A stretch of DNA of 64,000 nucleotides, from the NCBI RefSeq assembly GCF_032854445.1, contig NC_088303.1, forward strand, positions 629,501 to 693,500. The letters run 5' to 3'. This document shows, one piece after another, positions 26,399 to 39,366 of this stretch. A program made the position numbers and the translations under genes. The notes under the pieces were generated by a model. That model had not been told where the DNA came from, ran no database searches, and saw nothing but the letters and a program-made list of their open reading frames with translations. This DNA comes from Liolophura sinensis (taxonomy: Eukaryota > Mollusca > Polyplacophora > Chitonida > Chitonidae). Positions within the stretch are counted from its first letter, which is position 1, and each line of letters begins with the position of its first letter.

Positions 26399-28606
26399 GG
26401 TATCATATACATGTGGTACAAACACACATATAGTTATGTTATTTCTTTATATGCACTTGTGGCCTCTTATTGACCAGGCTTTTTCATGACCCCATTACAC
26501 ACAGTTTATAAAGCTAGATCTGAAGTTCCTGTGGTTCGATCCATGACCCCTTGTATTTGAAGTGGTTTTCAATCACAACCCAGTTGTCCTCCTCAGGTGG
26601 GCTTTTCCAGCAGGAATAGTTATATGGCCCACTTGGGGGACATCAGTTGAGTAAATAGGCTGATTGTCCTGTGGTATAACTGCAGGATGCAGTTTGAGAT
26701 TTGATGGGATGGGGGTGGGGGGTGGTGGAGCCAGCCAGTAAGTGTATTGATTAGGCTGTAATGTACTGTCAGTATCTGTCCAAAACTTGTGACACTGATG
26801 GCTGCTTGATGAGGTTACGCGGTATCACGGCTGAATATTTAACCAGCAGCTATGTAGATTTTGATCGTTTCCTGAGCAACAACACATGCCTCGGAGAACA
26901 TTGGCCCCCAAAATATTGAAACCCATCGAAATCTTTATTGATCTTTTCTGCTCTCAGATAGTGTGGGATTGAAATAGTTTTATCTCAGTTTTGTGATCAA
27001 GTTTTCGTTAAACAAGTTTTCTTGACGGCTCTTCTTTGCAGGAATTTTAAAGTTAAATGCATGTACATTCATGCGTGTCATTTAATATATTATTGAGTAA
27101 TCATTTTCAGGGTAATTAATGTGTTAATTTTCTGAGAGTTACTTCACACTCAGTGTATTGTGAACATGTCACCAGCCATTACTTTCTACAACTTCTTTAT
27201 TCCACAGTTGCACCACTCGCAAACCGTTGGAAGACTTGGTAAACACTAGTTTACTATATGTGTACAATTTGAAAACCACCCTGGTAAAATAGTACAGTGA
27301 ATTTTGCATTGGAGATGATACCGATATATATGTTACTGTATTCCCAAATGATACATCATGTTCAGTGAGAACAAATATGTTTGGATATTGGGCATTTCCA
27401 CACCATGGCTTATAACCTAGCGTTTTTTTCAAACAAGCTGTCAGGCAGGTCATGTTTATGTGCTTTTCTTTTTATAGTGTTCTTTTTATCAAAATAGTTG
27501 TGTATATATTTTCTCAGAATCCATGTGTCCAGTTCCATGTGAGCGTGATGAAAACATACAAGAACCGTAACAGCAGGTTGAATGTATTGCCAGTAAGAGA
27601 TCACATATCTCCTCTCTAAGCATGCTTTATAACAGGAGGATATTTTATGCAGTTCACTCTTAAGGTTGCAGATAGGTTATCTCATTCATAATTCAGCTAC
27701 AAGACACAGTACAGTATATTCTGTACGGGTATAAACTGAAGCTAGTCAGGGTGTCCGGCAGCCCACGTTATTCATTTGTGAAAAGGTTATACAAAGTTAT
27801 AAATGCACAAACTAACTTTATTGATGCATTTAAAGCTACATGTAGCATGCTTCCTGGATTTATTTCCCCCAGTCAATTTTTGTTTTGGATTTTGAAAGAC
27901 GGTGGAAATAAATAAAATAATCCTTGTGTATATGGTTAATTGCTAATGTAAGCAATGAGAATGCATATTGCGGTCTGACCATGCAGTGCATAATATTTAA
28001 GCTCATGTATACGAAGATTTTCAGTTTTGTACATGGAATGAAGAAATACATTCATATCTGGTCTTTATAAATATATATCATCCATATAAGTTCATAGCTT
28101 ATTGCAACTACATGTAGATGGTGCCTGTAAGGCTATATATTGCTTCAGAGCAGACAGTAAATGATAAGTGTGTTTCAACAAGAGTTCTTGGCTAACTTCC
28201 TGAATGTTGCTTGATGGGTGCATACTTGTATCAGCAAGCTTTCTGGTAGCTTGTAAACGGTTTAAATCAGGATTAATAGATCGAGTTTCAAGGCAAATTA
28301 ATTGGCCTGTAACTTTTCAGGGTACTGAATGTTTAGAAAGGTGTACAGTAGCTTCAGCTGTCATTCCTGGTACCGTTGGTCAGATGTCACAATGTCTTTG
28401 GGGCACCTTATTTAGATGAAATTATAACCATTGGAGGCAGGATGGAGGAGGGATAATGAAAAGCAAGAAGTTGTGAGACACCCTTTCTTCTAAATCCGTC
28501 TAAACTTGTGTGAGTGTTGTCTGGAAATGATAGTGGGGTTTGTATAGGAGGCTGAAAATGGCTAAAGCGTATAGAGGGGAAAACTTTTGGGAGGCACTTT
28601 CACTAG
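26399..28606. other. Unique intronic sequence
   Basis: Nothing recognisable apart from a short G-rich tract near 26709-26727. Confidence 0.45.
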
Positions 28607-29149
28607 TTTGAAATCTGCTGGATTGCCAGCCGTTTTCACTACAGCCAATCCTCTGCTGAAGTGCTAGCTGTTTTCACCACAGCCAATCATCTGCTGAATT
28701 GCCAGCTGTTTTCACCACAGCTAGTCATCTGCTGAAGTGCTAGGTGTTTTCACCACAGCCAATCATCTGCTGAATTGCCAGCTGTTTTCACCACAGCCAA
28801 TCATCTGCTGAAGTGCTAGGTGTTTTCACCACAGCTAGTCATCTGCTGAAGTGCTAGGTGTTTTCACCACAGTTAGTCATCTGCTGAAGTGCTAGGTGTT
28901 TTCACCACAGCCAATCATCTGCTGAATTGCTAGCCGTTTTCACCACAGCCAATCATCTGCTGAATTGCTAGGTGTTTTCACCACAGCCAATCATCTGCTG
29001 AATTGCTAGGTGTTTTCACCACAGCCAGTCATCTGCTGAATTGCTAGCTGTTTTCACCACAACGAATCATCTGCTGAAGTGCTGCCTGTTTACCAGAGCC
29101 ATTCATCTGCTGAAGTGCTTCCTGTTTTCACCACAGCCAATCATCTGGT
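28607..29149. repeat. Minisatellite, 38-bp period, about 14 copies
   Basis: Units contain CATCTGCTGAAGTGCTAG and GTTTTCACCACAGCCAATCA. The last copies near 29080-29140 have substitutions and small deletions. Confidence 0.92.
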
Positions 29150-29196
29150 TGATGTTACATCGTCAAGTCTGCTTTTCCTTTCTTTGAGGGTATAAA

Positions 29197-29550
29197 TGAG
29201 TGAGTGCTTGAGGTTTAACATCGTACTTAACAATTTTTCAGTCATATGATGATGAAGGAGTCCTTAGAGTGCATGTAATGTGCCTCCTTTTTGCAGGACT
29301 GATTTCCACGGGTTTTTTATCTAGTGCTGCTTCACTGTGACGACTTACTGAAGACAAGTAAGCCGCCCCGCCCGAACCATTATACTCATATGGGTCAACC
29401 AGTCGTTGCACTATCCTCTTTGTGCTGAATGCCAGGAGAGGAAGTTACATCTTCCTCTTTTAAGGTCTTAGGTGTAACCTGACCCAGGATTGAGCCTGGA
29501 TCTGCCGCCTCCTGAAGCGGATGCTCTACCAGCTGTTCTGCTGGGGCCGG
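29197..29550 (-). mobile_element. tRNA-derived SINE, family A, inverted copy
   Basis: On the minus strand this reads like the copies at 2400 and 26016. The plus strand shows the tail GAGTGAGTGCTTGAGGTTTA, then AACAATTTTTCAGTCATATG, AGTGCTGCTTCACTGTGACG, and a tRNA-like head ending at GGGGCCGG. No clear flanking duplication was found. Confidence 0.85.
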
Positions 29551-30721
29551 TAAAAGCCTTTTGATGTCAAAGACTTCAGTCTTTTTGATAAGAAACTAAG
29601 AAACTCCACAAAAAATTTAACAAAGAGTCAGAATCAAGAAAGACCAAATAAGAATCTTTGCAGGAGAAGAGCAATAGGTTTTGGTATATTTACCATTAGC
29701 TATTGTTTCTACATGTTTGATGGTATTCATTGCTAAATGCAAAACTACTGTAATGGACTACTTCTACTCTAGTATGATTGTGTTGGGTACTTTTATATCC
29801 CAGAACATGTATATCAGATTTTTAGGCACACATTGATGCTTGTTGAGTGTAGGGAGCAAGAGTGTGGGCGTCCAGTATATGGCTGCAGGTGAGGATCCTA
29901 TATTCTGTTGTGTTGCTCAGTTCCTGAGGACTTGATTACATCTCGCTAAGTACTTCATGAACAGTAGTGGGTGTGCTGCCCCATAGTCTGACTGGGCTTG
30001 CTAAATATGGCTAAACATTGACTTTGTTCAAATTTTATCTTGAGCAATCATAGTGCGCAGTGTGTATTGCATTACCTAGAATGTTCACGCCTGTTGGATG
30101 TTGTATTTTAGTGGTGTATGAGGAAATATATGGTCAACATGTGCAAGGTATGTACATGTACCTACATGCCTTCAACCCTCAAGCAAACATAACTGCTGCT
30201 GGCAAAATAAAACCAGAAATGTGACTGTGGAAAGCTTTTAATACTAGTATTGGTTAGAGCAAGTGTACGCCTGTTTACACGCTAGGTTGTAAGTGTATCT
30301 CATCACTGTTCATCTCTGGAAGAAAGCCTTGCCACATACTCTGACATGCATGTACACGTAAAAAGGTTTTGGCTCGATCAAATGAGTCTGGAAGTTTGTT
30401 TAGCTCGCAGGGAAGTATATAATACCAAACGTTTGTGGAAATCTGCCACAATAGACAGGAGATGGTCAATATATGTGTTGGGAAGGATTTGATTTGCCGT
30501 GCATTAGGGCAGAATGAAGAAAAGACCTGATGTTACTTTGGCGGCTCACAGATCTGAAGATGTCTGCGCAAAGGTTTATTGACCTAACAATTAAACAGGT
30601 ACACACATGCCATTTGCACTGTGAACAGAGCCCTGTGTGTACCTCTTTTATTCTTATCAGCTGCTTTGCGGGTCACCTGGTCAACCATGGCTGGATCACT
30701 GTATGCTCATCATGTTTTTAT
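29551..30721. other. Unique intronic sequence
   Basis: No gene, array or element is recognised here. Confidence 0.45.
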
Positions 30722-31765
30722 CCTGATTTGTGGCCTTTCGCATGGAAGCCTACAGTATAGAATGTACATGTACCTTGATTTGTGGCTGTTTATACATTGA
30801 AGTCTACAATGTAGGATGTATATGTACCTTGATTTGTGGCCGTTTATACATTGAAGCCCACAGTATAGAATGTGCATGGGCCATGATTTGTAGCCAATTG
30901 TACATTGAAGCCTACTGCATAGAATTTACGTGGGCCATGATTTGTGGCCTTTTTTTCATGGAAGCCTACAGTGTAGAGTGTATATGTACCGTGATTTCTA
31001 GCTTTTTATACATTGAAGCCTAGAGTATAGGATGTACATGTACCTTGATTTGTGGCCTTTTATACATGGAAGCCTACATAGTAGAGTTGAAATGTACCGT
31101 GATTTCTAGCTTTTTATACATTGAAGTCTACAGTGTAGAGTGTACATGTACCATGATTTGTGGCCTTTTATACATAGAAGCCTACAGTGTAGAGTGTACA
31201 TGGGCCATGATTTCTAGGTTTTTATACATTGAAGTCTACAGTGTAGAGTGTACTTGTACCATGATTTGTGGGCTTTTATACATAGAAGCCTACAGTGTAG
31301 AGTGTACATGGGCCATGAATTTCTAGGTTTTTATAGATTGAAGTCTACAGTGTAGAGTGTACTTGTACCATGATTTGTGGCCTTTTATACATAGAAGCCT
31401 ACAGTGTAGAGTGTACATGGGCCATGATTTGTGGCCTTTTATACGTGGGAGCCTACAGTATAAAGTGTACATGTACCATGATTTGTGGCCTTTTTTACGT
31501 GGAAGCCTACAGTGTAGAGTATACATGGGCCATGATTTGTGGCCTTTTATACATGGAAGCCTACAGTGTAGAGTGGGACATGTACCATGATTTGTGGACT
31601 TTATACGTGGAAGCCTACAGTGTAGAGTGTACATGGGGCCATGATTTGTGGCCTTTTATACGTGGGAGCCCTACAGTATAAAGTGTACATGTACCATGAT
31701 TTGTGGCCTTTTTTACGTGGAAGCCTACAGTGTAGAGTATACATGTACCATGATTTGTACCTATT
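30722..31765. repeat. Minisatellite, about 54-bp period, about 19 copies
   Basis: Landmarks are CATGATTTGTGGCCTTTTAT, GGAAGCCTACAGTGTAGAGT and GTACATGTAC or GTACATGGGC. Units at the left edge are the most diverged. Open frames on both strands reflect the 18-codon period. Confidence 0.92.
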
Positions 31766-31824
31766 TGTATCTACATTGTTGTTACAAGGTATTGACTCTC
31801 AGTTCATTGTCATTGGTTTTTTAT

Positions 31825-32055
31825 ATTGCATGTGCATGTGTGTGTGTATATGTATGTGCATGCGCGCGTGCGTGCGTGCGTGTGTGTGTGTGAGTGAGTG
31901 AGTTTATTTAATTTATTTGATTGGTGTTTTACCCCATACTCAAGAATATTTCACCTATACACGTCGGCCAGCCATTATGGTGGGTGGAAACCGGGAACAG
32001 CCCGGGGGAAGCCCACTAGTGAGTGAGTGTATATATATATATATATATATATATT
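31825..32055. repeat. Microsatellites (TG/CG, TGAG and TA) around a SINE fragment
   Basis: TGTGTG and GCGTGCGTGCG runs lie at about 31830-31890, then TGAG repeats, then a TA run at about 32030-32054. Confidence 0.75.
31900..32012 (-). mobile_element. Family-B SINE 3' fragment, inverted
   Basis: TTATTTGATTGGTGTTTTAC, ACTCAAGAATATTTCACCTA and CAGCCATTATGGTGGG are the reverse complement of the 3' end of the SINEs at 48585 and 53324. The tRNA-like head is missing. Confidence 0.75.
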
Positions 32056-33024
32056 GAAGCAGTCAGTCGATCATGGAGCAGTTAACAGGGTTCACTATGA
32101 TATGTTTCTGATCAGGTTCGAATATTTGTTTGTTTTTCCCATTTTCAACAAAATGATCCCTATTTTTATCCAGTTTTTGGACATTGATCAGTTTTTCAGT
32201 AGTGGTACATGTATTGCTTTTGGAGTAGTTCCAGCATGCTTATTAAAAATGACTATATTTTAAGACGTGTGATCGAGCTGTCAAACTGGCAAAACTACTG
32301 AAAACTACTACGCGTGCAACAAGACATCAAGAAATCCTCAGACTTCAACATTAATGACAGTTTGGATCAAGAACATAAACTGACAGACATGTATAACATT
32401 TATGAATTGATATTTGAGTACATGCTGAAGACCTGTGTTTTTAAGTACAGAGTGTGCTGAATTGAGTACTGAAGCAGACAGAGTGAAATGCACTGTCAGT
32501 TTTATTATGGAGAAAACGGACAATTTTTTACTTCATCAGAATTCCAGAAAACTTTTACACTTGACATCTTGAGCTTATATTATTTCTGTGAGGTCCAAGC
32601 TGTATGTTTACCTGAGCTGAACGAGAACCAGTGCTTACACTCACCCAGTTGACACATACCCTGATAACATAGATGTACATGACATGCAGCTGGTGAAAGC
32701 TCAGTCTATTCTGAAAAGTAAACTTGTACATGAAGTAAGATGTAAACTGAGGAGAAAAGCTGTTTATAAGACACCCCAGGGTGATGTAAATCTGTAGAAG
32801 ACTTGGGAGTGATTTAGAAGACTGTTTCGATGGGCACCAAACCCCTTGACAACCTTTAGCTAGCACAGAGGCAAGGGAAAACCCAGGGTTAAGGCTAGAT
32901 CTTCTCAGTCAAATACATGTGTGCTTACACATGAGAAAAACACCAGTGTTCTTAATGGTCTGCGACAGTTTTTTTATTGGCCAGCTTGTCAGACGTTCTA
33001 TTGGTAGATAACAGAGTCTGATGG
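32056..33024. other. Unique intronic sequence
   Basis: No gene or array is recognised here. Confidence 0.45.
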
Positions 33025-33590
33025 GAATGTGTGTTCAGTAGAATACAGTGTTGGGTACATGGAATGTGTGTTCAGTAGAATGCAATGTTGTTTACATGGA
33101 ATGTGTGTTCAGTAGAGTGCAATGTCGGGTACAGGGAATGTGTGTTCTGTAGAGTGCAATGTCGGGTACATGGAATGTGTGTTCAGTAGAATGCAATGTT
33201 GGGTACAGGGAATGCGTGTTCATTAGAATGCAATGTCGGGTACAGGGAATACGTGTTCATTAGAATGCAATGTCGGGTACAGGGAGTGCGTGTTCAGTAG
33301 AATGCAATGTTGGGTACAAGGAGTGCGTGTTCCGTAGAATGTAATGTTGGGTACAGGGAGTGCGTGTTCAGCAGAATGCAATGTTGGGTACAAGGAGTGC
33401 GTGTTTAGTAGAATGCAATGTTGGGTACAGGGAGTGCGTGTTCAGTAGAATGCAATGTTGGGTACAGGGAATGTGTATTCAGTAGAATGCAATGTTGGGT
33501 ACAGGGAATGTGTATTCAGTAGAATGCAATGTTGGGTACATGGAATGCATGTTGAGTAGAATGCAATGTTGGGTACAGGGAATGTGATCA
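33025..33590. repeat. Minisatellite, 37-bp period, about 15 copies
   Basis: Units contain GTGTTCAGTAGAATGCAATG then TTGGGTACAGGGAATG. Variant classes (TCGGG versus TTGGG; AATGCG versus AGTGCG) occur in runs. Confidence 0.92.
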
Positions 33591-33635
33591 TATGCTGAAA
33601 TTTAACGCTGTTTACATGGTTATTATCGTCACTGT

Positions 33636-33796
33636 GCCTCTCCATCCACATATTGGAAGGTCTTTCAGCAACCTGGGGATGGGTGTGGGCTCTCTAGGCT
33701 CTGCCCAGTTTCCTCCCACCATAATGCTGGCCACTGTTGTACAAGTGATATATTCTTTACTTCGGTGTGAAACACCAAACAAATAAATAAATAAAT
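33636..33796 (+). mobile_element. Family-B SINE 3' fragment
   Basis: GGAAGGTCTTTCAGCAACCT, TTTCCTCCCACCATAATGCT and AACACCAAACAAATAAATAA correspond to the 3' two thirds of the 48585 element. The 5' tRNA-like part is absent. Confidence 0.78.
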
Positions 33797-34137
33797 TGTC
33801 GTCGTTATTAACAACTGTATTGATTATACATGTATGTATATGTAGCTATGTACTAATCAGGTACATGTACCTCATGGGTTATTCTTAACAGAACTGTCCT
33901 GGAATCTGCAGGTCCATCTTGTAGGTTACCTGTCAAACTGTTACCTGCTTCTCCTTTATAGCTGAAGAGTCTCCTTTGTAGTGAAGTGTCAGGTGTCTGG
34001 GCCCAAAGTGGTTACAAGTAAACACATTCCTCGTGTGAGAAGTACTGATGTACAGTTATCTACCTTGGCATTTGGTTCAGTAGCAGGCAGCATAACCTAG
34101 AACCAAGTTGACCTAGCAAAATGTTCTACATAATATA
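33797..34137. other. Unique intronic spacer
   Basis: No feature is recognised between the SINE fragment and the 26-bp array. Confidence 0.45.
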
Positions 34138-34296
34138 ATGTCACTTGTAGATGTGTAAAATACATGTCACTTGTAGATATGTAAAATACATGTCACTTGT
34201 AGATGTGTAAAATACATGTCACTTGTAGATAAGTAAAATACATGTCACTTGTAGATGTGTAAAATACATGTCACTTGTAGATATGTAAAATACATG
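34138..34296. repeat. Minisatellite, 26-bp period, about 6 copies
   Basis: GTCACTTGTAGATGTGTAAA recurs every 26 bp with ATACAT between. A family-B SINE begins directly after it. Confidence 0.9.
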
Positions 34297-34299
34297 TGT

Positions 34300-34545
34300 G
34301 GTGCCTGGATGGCCGAGTGGTGAGAGTGCTAGTTGAGCACAATGACTCCCGAACCTCTCACCGGTGCAGTCATTCTGAGTACAAGTCCAGCTCATGCTGG
34401 TTTCCTCTTCATTCAGACATGGGAAAGTCTGTGAGCAACCTGATGTTGGTTGTGGATTTCCTTCAGGCATCCATGATGCTGGCTGCCATTGCATTAGGGA
34501 AAAGTCCTTGAGTACAGCACAAAACACAAATCAAATAAAACAATG
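34300..34545 (+). mobile_element. tRNA-derived SINE, family B
   Basis: The head contains the A-box-like TGGCCGAGTGGTGAGAGTGC and a B-box-like GAGTACAAGTCC. The shared body has TGCTGGTTTCCTCTTCATTC, ATGCTGGCTGCCATTG and GAGTACAGCACAAAACAC, ending in CAAATAAAAC. Boundaries are approximate. Confidence 0.82.
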
Positions 34546-34711
34546 CATATTGTATATGAAATATATGAAATTTATATGTGGTAAAAGTAAGATTTTGAGT
34601 GTGTTGATAAAATAGTTATCCCATCTCGCCGCATAATCATTTCTTGAACGAAAACCGTGTAGTAATGTGAGACTCCACTGTAATCAGCTGTTTTTGTTTC
34701 GTTGAGTGTGT

Positions 34712-37700
34712 GCATTATTGTGCTAGTGGAGTGTGAGTGTGAGGGATATGCGTTATTCTGCTGGTGGAGTGTGAGTGATGTGTGTTATTCTGCTGGTGGA
34801 GTGTGGGGAATGTGCGTTATTGTGCTGGTGGAGTGTGGGGGATGTGTGTTATTGTGCTGGTGGAGTGTGGGGGATGTGCGTTATTCTGCTGGTGGAGTGT
34901 GAGGGATGTGCGTTATTGTGCTGGTGGAGTGTGGGGGATGTGCATTATTGTGCTGGTGGAGTGTGGGGGATGTGCGTTATTGTGCTGGTGGAGTGTGGGG
35001 GATGTGCATTATTATGCTGGTGGAGTGTGAGGGATGTACGTTATTCTGCTAGTGGAGTGTGAGGGTGAGGGATGTGCGTTATTGTGCTGGTGGAGTGTGG
35101 GGGATGTGCGTTATTGTGCTGGTGGAGTGTGGGGGATGTGCGTTATTGTGCTGGTGGAGTGTGAGGGATGTGTGTTATTGTGCTGGTGGAGTGTGGGGAA
35201 TGTGCGTTATTGTGCTGGTGGAGTGTGGGGGATGTGCGTTATTCTGCTAGTGGAGTGTGAGGGTGAGGGATGTGCGTTATTCTGCTAGTTGAGTGAGGGA
35301 TGTGCGTTATTCTGCTAGTGGAGTGTGAGTGGTGTGCATTATTCTCCTAGTGGAGTGTGAGGGATGTGCGTTATTCTGCTGGTGGAGTGTGAGTGATGTG
35401 TGTTATTCTGCTGGTGGAGTGTGGGGGATGTGCGTTATTCTGCTAGTGGATTGTGAGGGATGTGCATTATTCTGCAAGTGAAATGTGAGGGATGTGCGTT
35501 ATTCTGCTGGTAGAGTGTGAGGGATGTGTGTTATTCTGATAGTGAAATGTGAGGGATGTGCGTTATTCTGCTAGTGGAGTGCGAGGGATGTGCATTATTC
35601 TGCTGGTGGAGTGTGAGTGGTGTGCATTATTCTCCTAGTGAAATGTGAGGGATGTGCGTTATTCTGTTAGTGGAGTGTGAGGGATGTGCGTTATTCTGCT
35701 AGTGGAGTGTGAGTGGTGTGCATTATTCTCCTAGTGGAATGTGGGGGATGTGCGTTATTCTGCTAGTGAAATGTGAGGGATGTGCGTTATTCTGCTGGTA
35801 GAGTGTGCGGGATGTGCGTTATTCTGCTAGTGAAATGTGAGGGATGGGCGTTATTCTGCTGGTGGAGTGTGAGGGATGTGCATTATTTTCCTAGTGGAGT
35901 GTGAGGGATGTGCGTTATTCTGTTAGTGGAGTGTGATGGATGTGCGTTATTCTGCTAGTGGAGTGTGAAGGATGTGCGTTATTCTGCTAGTGGAGTGTGA
36001 GGGATGTGCATTATTCTGCTAGTGGAGTGTGAGTGGTGTGCATTATTCTCCTAGTGGAATGTGGGGGATGTGCGTTATTCTGCTAGTGGATTGTGCGGGA
36101 TGTGCGTTATTCTGCTGGTAGAGTGTGCGGGATGTGCGTTATACTGCTAGTGGAGTGTGAAGGATGTGCATTATTCTGCTAGTGGAGTGTGAAGGATGTG
36201 CATTATTCTCCTAGTGGAGTGTGAGGGATGTGCGTTATTCTGCTAGTGAAATGTGAGGGATGTGCGTTATTCTGCTGGTAGAGTGTGCGGGATGTGCGTT
36301 ATACTGCTAGTGGAGTGTGAAGGATGTGCATTATTCTCCTAGTGGAGTGTGAGGGATGTGCGTTATTCTGCTAGTGAAATGTGAGGGATGTGCGTTATTC
36401 TGCTGGTGGAGTGTGGGGGATGTGCGTTATTCTGCTGGTAGAGTGTGAGGGATGTGCGTTATTCTGCTAGTGGAGTGTGAGGGTGAGGGATGTGCGTTAT
36501 TGTGCTGGTGGAATGTGAGGGATGTGCGTTATTCTGCTGGTGGAGTGTGCGGGATGTGCGTTATTCTGCTAGTGAAATGTGAGGGATGGGCGTTATTATG
36601 ATGGTGGAGTGTGGGGGATGTGCGTTATTCTGCTAGTGAAATGTGAGGGATGGGCGTTATTATGATGGTGGAGTGTGAGGGATGTGCGTTATTGTGCTGG
36701 TGGAGTGTGAGGGATGTGCGTTATTCTGCTAGTGGATTGTGGGGGATGTGCGTTATTCTGCTAGTGGAGTGTGAGGGATGTGCATTATTCTGCTAGTGGA
36801 GTGTGAGGGTGAGGGATGTGCGTTATTGTGCTGGTGGAATGTGAGGGATGTGCGTTATTCTGTTGGTGGAGTGTGCGGGATGTGCGTTATTCTGCTAGTG
36901 AAATGTGAGGGATGGGCGTTATTATGATGGTGGAGTGTGGGGGATGTGCGTTATTCTGCTAGTGAAATGTGAGGGATGGGCGTTATTATGATGGTGGAGT
37001 GTGAGGGATGTGCGTTATTGTGCTGGTGGAGTGTGAGGGATGTGCGTTATTCTGCTAGTGGATTGTGGGGGATGTGCGTTATTCTGCTAGTGGATTGTGG
37101 GGGATGTGCGTTATTCTGCTAGTGGAGTGTGAGGGATGTGCGTTATTCTGCTGGTGGAGTGTGCGGGATGTGCATTATTCTGCTAGTGAAATGTGAGGGA
37201 TGTGCGTTATTCTGCTAGTGGAGTGTGAGGGATGTGCGTTATTCTGCTAGTGAAATGTGAGGGATGTGCGTTATTCTGCTGGTAGAGTGTGCGGGATGTG
37301 CATTATTCTGCTAGTGAAATGTGAGGGATGTGCGTTATTCTGTTGGTAGAGTGTGGGGGATGTGCGTTATTGTGCTAGTGGAGTGTGAGTGATGTGTGTT
37401 ATTCTGCTGGTGGAGTGTGGGGGATGTGCGTTATTCTGCTAGTGGAGTGTGAGGGTGAGGGATGTGCGTTATTCTGCTAGTGAAATGTGAGGGATGTGCG
37501 TTATTCTGCTGGTTGAGTGTGGGGGATGTGCGTTATTGTGCTAGTGGAGTGTGAGTGATGTGTGTTATTCTGCTGGTGGAGTGTGGGGGATGTGCGTTAT
37601 TCTGCTAGTGGAGTGTGAGGGTGAGGGATGTGCGTTATTCTGCTAGTGAAATGTGAGGGATGGGCGTTATTGTGCTGGTGGAATGTGAGGGATGTGCGTT

Positions 37701-38412
37701 ATTCTGCTGGTAGAGTGTGAGGGATGTGCGTTATTCTGCTAGTGAAATGTGAGGGATGGGCGTTATTATGATGGTGGAGTGTGAGGGATATGCGTTATTC
37801 TGCTAGTGGAGTGTGATGGATGTGCGTTATTATGCTGGTGGAGTGTGAGGGATGTGCGTTATTCTGCTAGTGGAGTGTGAGGGATATGCGTTATTCTGCT
37901 GGTGGAGTGTGAGGGTGAGGGATGTGCGTTATCCTGCTGGTGGAGTGTGAGGGATGTGCGTTATCCTGCTGGTGGAGTGTGAGGGATATGCGTTATTCTG
38001 CTAGTGGAGTGTGAAGGTGAGGGATGTGTGTTATTCTGCTGGTGGAGTGTGAGGGATGTGCGTTATTCTGCTAGTGGAGTGTGAGTGATGTGTGTTATTC
38101 TGCTGGTGGAGTGTGAGGGATGTGCATTATTCTGCTAGTGGAGTGTGAGGGTGAGGGATGTGCGTTATTGTGCTGGTGGAGTGTGAGTGATGTGTGTTAT
38201 TGTGCTGGTGGAGTATGAGGGTGAGGGATGTGCGTTATTGTGCTGGTGGAGTGTGAGGGATGTGCGTTATTGTGCTGGTGGAGTGTGAGTGATGTGTGTT
38301 ATTCTGCTGGTGGAGTGTGGGGGATGTGCGTTATTGTGCTGGTGGAGTGTGAGTTGTGTGCATTATTGTGCTGGTGGAGTGTGAGTGATGTGCGTTATTC
38401 TGCTAGTGTGAG
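34712..38412. repeat. Large minisatellite, 32-bp period, about 115 copies
   Basis: The unit contains GAGGGATGTGCGTTATTCTG then CTAGTGGAGTGT. Some units carry an extra GAGGGT hexamer (38 bp). Variant classes (GTGCTGGTGG, CTGCTAGTGA, ATGATGGTGG) recur in multi-unit blocks, so segments of several units have been duplicated. At about 3.7 kb it is the largest array in the window. Overlapping short Cys/Trp/Val-rich frames are artefacts. Confidence 0.95.
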
Positions 38413-38499
38413 GGAAATTGTACACAGTGGTAATGAGGGATATCTTCCCCTGTATTATAGGAACTACAGTGAGCGAATCAACTGATCTAGGGATAGGTG

Positions 38500-38868
38500 C
38501 TACATGTACATGTATACAACAGGGCAAATTGGTGGGGATACCCTAACTCTTATTACAGCCTGACATAGTGATACATGTACATGTATATAACAGGGCAAAT
38601 TGGTGGGGATACCCTAACTCTTTATTACAGCCTGACATAGTGATACATGTACATGTATATAACAGGGCAAATTGGTGGGGATACCCTAACTCTTTATTAC
38701 AGCCTGACATAGTGATACATGTACATGTATATAACAGGGCAAATTGGTGGGGATACCCTAACTCTTTAATACAGCCTGACATAGTGATACATGTACATGT
38801 ATATAACAGGGCAATATTGGTGGGATACCCTTACTCTTATTACAGCCTGACATAGTCATACATGTACA
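38500..38868. repeat. Tandem repeat, 72-bp period, about 5 copies
   Basis: Units contain GATACATGTACATGTATATA, ACAGGGCAAATTGGTGGGGA and TTACAGCCTGACATAGT. The outermost copies have small indels. Confidence 0.92.
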
Positions 38869-39366
38869 TATAGTCTGGAAACGTCCTTGATTTCTGGGGC
38901 AAGATTTGCAAGTGTGATGTGTATGTACAAATACCATAAGCAGTTCTTGTCTCATTCATTAAGTTAACTTTTTGTCCCATGTTTGTCTTGCTTCACCTGA
39001 TAGCATTTGGTGACCAAAATTGGAAAGCATGGTTACCGGAGTACATTGTAAATAGCTTATAAAAGTATACATCAGGGCCTGATCCAGGGCATTATTGAAG
39101 CCATCAAAAAGGTTTAAGGGATATTGACCATTTGAGATTCCAGTTAATAACATTTTAATTTTTTTCGTTTTTGTATTTCTTAATGTATTACAAATTCTGA
39201 TGGCTTTTTCAGTAGGAGAGGCCAAAGTCATGTACATTAAACCTCTTTACTACATAGCATTGAATATTTTTATTCTGCTACCCATGTTATTTAGGAGTTT
39301 TCTTGGCAGGTGTGATTCATCAGCTTAACATAGAATGCATAATTTCTAAAATAAGTTTTCAGTCTG
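38869..39366. other. Unique intronic spacer
   Basis: No feature is recognised between the 72-bp array and the inverted array. Confidence 0.45.

Noticed and set aside
34712-38412. CRISPR array
   Set aside because: Units are contiguous with no unique spacers, and the host is clearly a eukaryote. The same reasoning excludes the other arrays.
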